DNA from: Methanobacteriota archaeon | Lineage (GTDB): Archaea; Thermoplasmatota; Poseidoniia; MGIII; CG-Epi1 | Reading direction: 5' to 3' | Length of the DNA: 6,516 nt | NCBI GenBank assembly: GCA_029977605.1 | Contig: JAPOKN010000051.1 | Span: 1-6,516, forward strand | In this document: piece after piece, positions 5,815 to 6,516 of the stretch | Position numbering within the stretch: the stretch's first letter is position 1 | Layout of the letters: each line of letters begins with the position of its first letter | Position numbers and translations under genes: made by a program | The notes under the pieces: generated by a model | Seen by the model: only the letters and a program-made list of their open reading frames with translations | Database searches by the model: none | What the model was told of the DNA's origin: nothing

Positions 5815-6516
5815 ATGTCAGAAATACGCAAATGTCAAGTTTTAGTTGTAGGTGCTGGACCTGGAGGATATGTTGCTGCTATCAGGTCTGGTCAATTGGG
5901 ATTAGATACTGTTATCGTAGAAGGGAATAAAGCAGGTGGTGTTTGTCTAAATGTTGGTTGCATCCCAAGTAAAGCAATAATTCATAGTGCGGAAAGATTT
6001 GAGTCTTTACAAAAACATTCTTCTGAAGATAATCATATGGGACTTAGTGTCGATGGACAAGTAAGAATCGACATGGGGGCTATGACTTCCTGGAAAGATT
6101 CAATAGTCAATAAATTAACAAAAGGTGTTGAGTCTCTTCTGAAAGGAGCAGGCGTTGAGGTGATCAATGGATGGGCAAGTTTTGAAAGTTCTAAACAATG
6201 TGTGGTAAATACTGGAAAGGAAACTATACATATTGAAGCTGAGAATGTCATAATTGCAACAGGTTCTAGCCATATAGATCTTCCATTTATGCCATGTGAT
6301 GAGGAATTTATCTTATCTTCGACTGGTATGCTAGATCTAAAGGAACTCCCCAAAAGTGTTGCAATAGTTGGTGGAGGATATATTGGATTAGAATTAGGTT
6401 GTGCTTTAACTAAATTAGGAACAGAAGTTACCGTCATAGAAGGTTTAGACGAAGTACTTTCAATCATGGATAAAGAGATCAGGAGGCCATTAGAAAGATG
6501 GTTGAAAATGAGAAAG
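5815..6516 (+). CDS. lpdV: Dihydrolipoamide dehydrogenase (E3, LpdV-like), 3' end outside window
   Basis: E3 reoxidises the dihydrolipoyl arm of E2 through a disulfide and FAD, passing electrons to NAD+. The window holds 234 codons, about half of a usual 460-residue protein, with no stop before the edge. Seen here are the FAD motif GAGPGG (residues 13-18) with Glu36 ending the second strand, the redox-active pair Cys44 and Cys49 in CLNVGCIPSK, the second FAD-contact motif ATGS (148-151), and the NAD motif GGGYIG (186-191). The interface domain with the catalytic His-Glu pair lies beyond the edge. There is no N-terminal lipoyl domain. The stretch SWKDSIVNKL, then GVEVINGWA, is close to Pseudomonas LpdV, the E3 dedicated to the branched-chain complex, which agrees with its place last in the operon. 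A generic Lpd shared with other complexes is the alternative. Confidence 0.93.
   Translation, partial: MSEIRKCQVLVVGAGPGGYVAAIRSGQLGLDTVIVEGNKAGGVCLNVGCIPSKAIIHSAERFESLQKHSSEDNHMGLSVDGQVRIDMGAMTSWKDSIVNKLTKGVESLLKGAGVEVINGWASFESSKQCVVNTGKETIHIEAENVIIATGSSHIDLPFMPCDEEFILSSTGMLDLKELPKSVAIVGGGYIGLELGCALTKLGTEVTVIEGLDEVLSIMDKEIRRPLERWLKMRK

Noticed and set aside
6033..6467. 144-residue open frame on the minus strand
   Set aside because: It lies wholly opposite the conserved E3 gene, has no recognisable motif and is a shadow of its codon pattern.

Overview
The window is an AT-rich (by eye roughly 35-40 % GC), densely packed stretch with two divergent gene blocks. No RNA gene, mobile element, CRISPR array or convincing terminator is visible, and there is no gene-free stretch longer than about 60 bases.

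Left block, minus strand (1-1063): a pteridine-reductase-like short-chain dehydrogenase (FolM/PTR1 type), followed after 2 bases by a dihydroneopterin aldolase (FolB/FolX type) that runs off the left edge. Together they look like a small folate/pterin unit.

Right block, plus strand (1119-6516): lipoyl synthase (lipA), then the four subunits of a branched-chain 2-oxoacid dehydrogenase complex: E1 alpha, E1 beta, lipoyl-bearing E2, and an LpdV-like E3 cut by the right edge. Gaps are 30, 1, 5 and 10 bases, and the E1 beta, E2 and E3 ribosome binding sites lie in or overlap the end of the gene before, so this is almost certainly one operon. E1 decarboxylates the 2-oxoacid on thiamine diphosphate, E2 carries the acyl group on lipoyl-Lys44 and passes it to CoA, and E3 reoxidises the dihydrolipoyl arm. 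LipA inserts the sulfur atoms that make the lipoyl group, so the operon carries both the machine and the enzyme that completes its cofactor.

Organism: the Bkd subunits, the E3 and the FolM-like reductase all read like alphaproteobacterial/pseudomonad proteins. LipA does not: it lacks the alphaproteobacterial C-terminal signature and carries unusual core motifs. Codon use is heavy in AGA (Arg), ATA (Ile) and GGA (Gly). The best guess is an AT-rich, possibly marine planktonic microbe, either an AT-rich alphaproteobacterium with a foreign lipA or another lineage (a planktonic euryarchaeon cannot be excluded) that acquired bacterial metabolic genes. I cannot decide this from the window.

I do not see a wholly undescribed system. 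The points most worth a second look are the 18-base tandem repeat that builds the E2 linker, the extended and atypical LipA, and the very tight divergent junction at 1064-1118.
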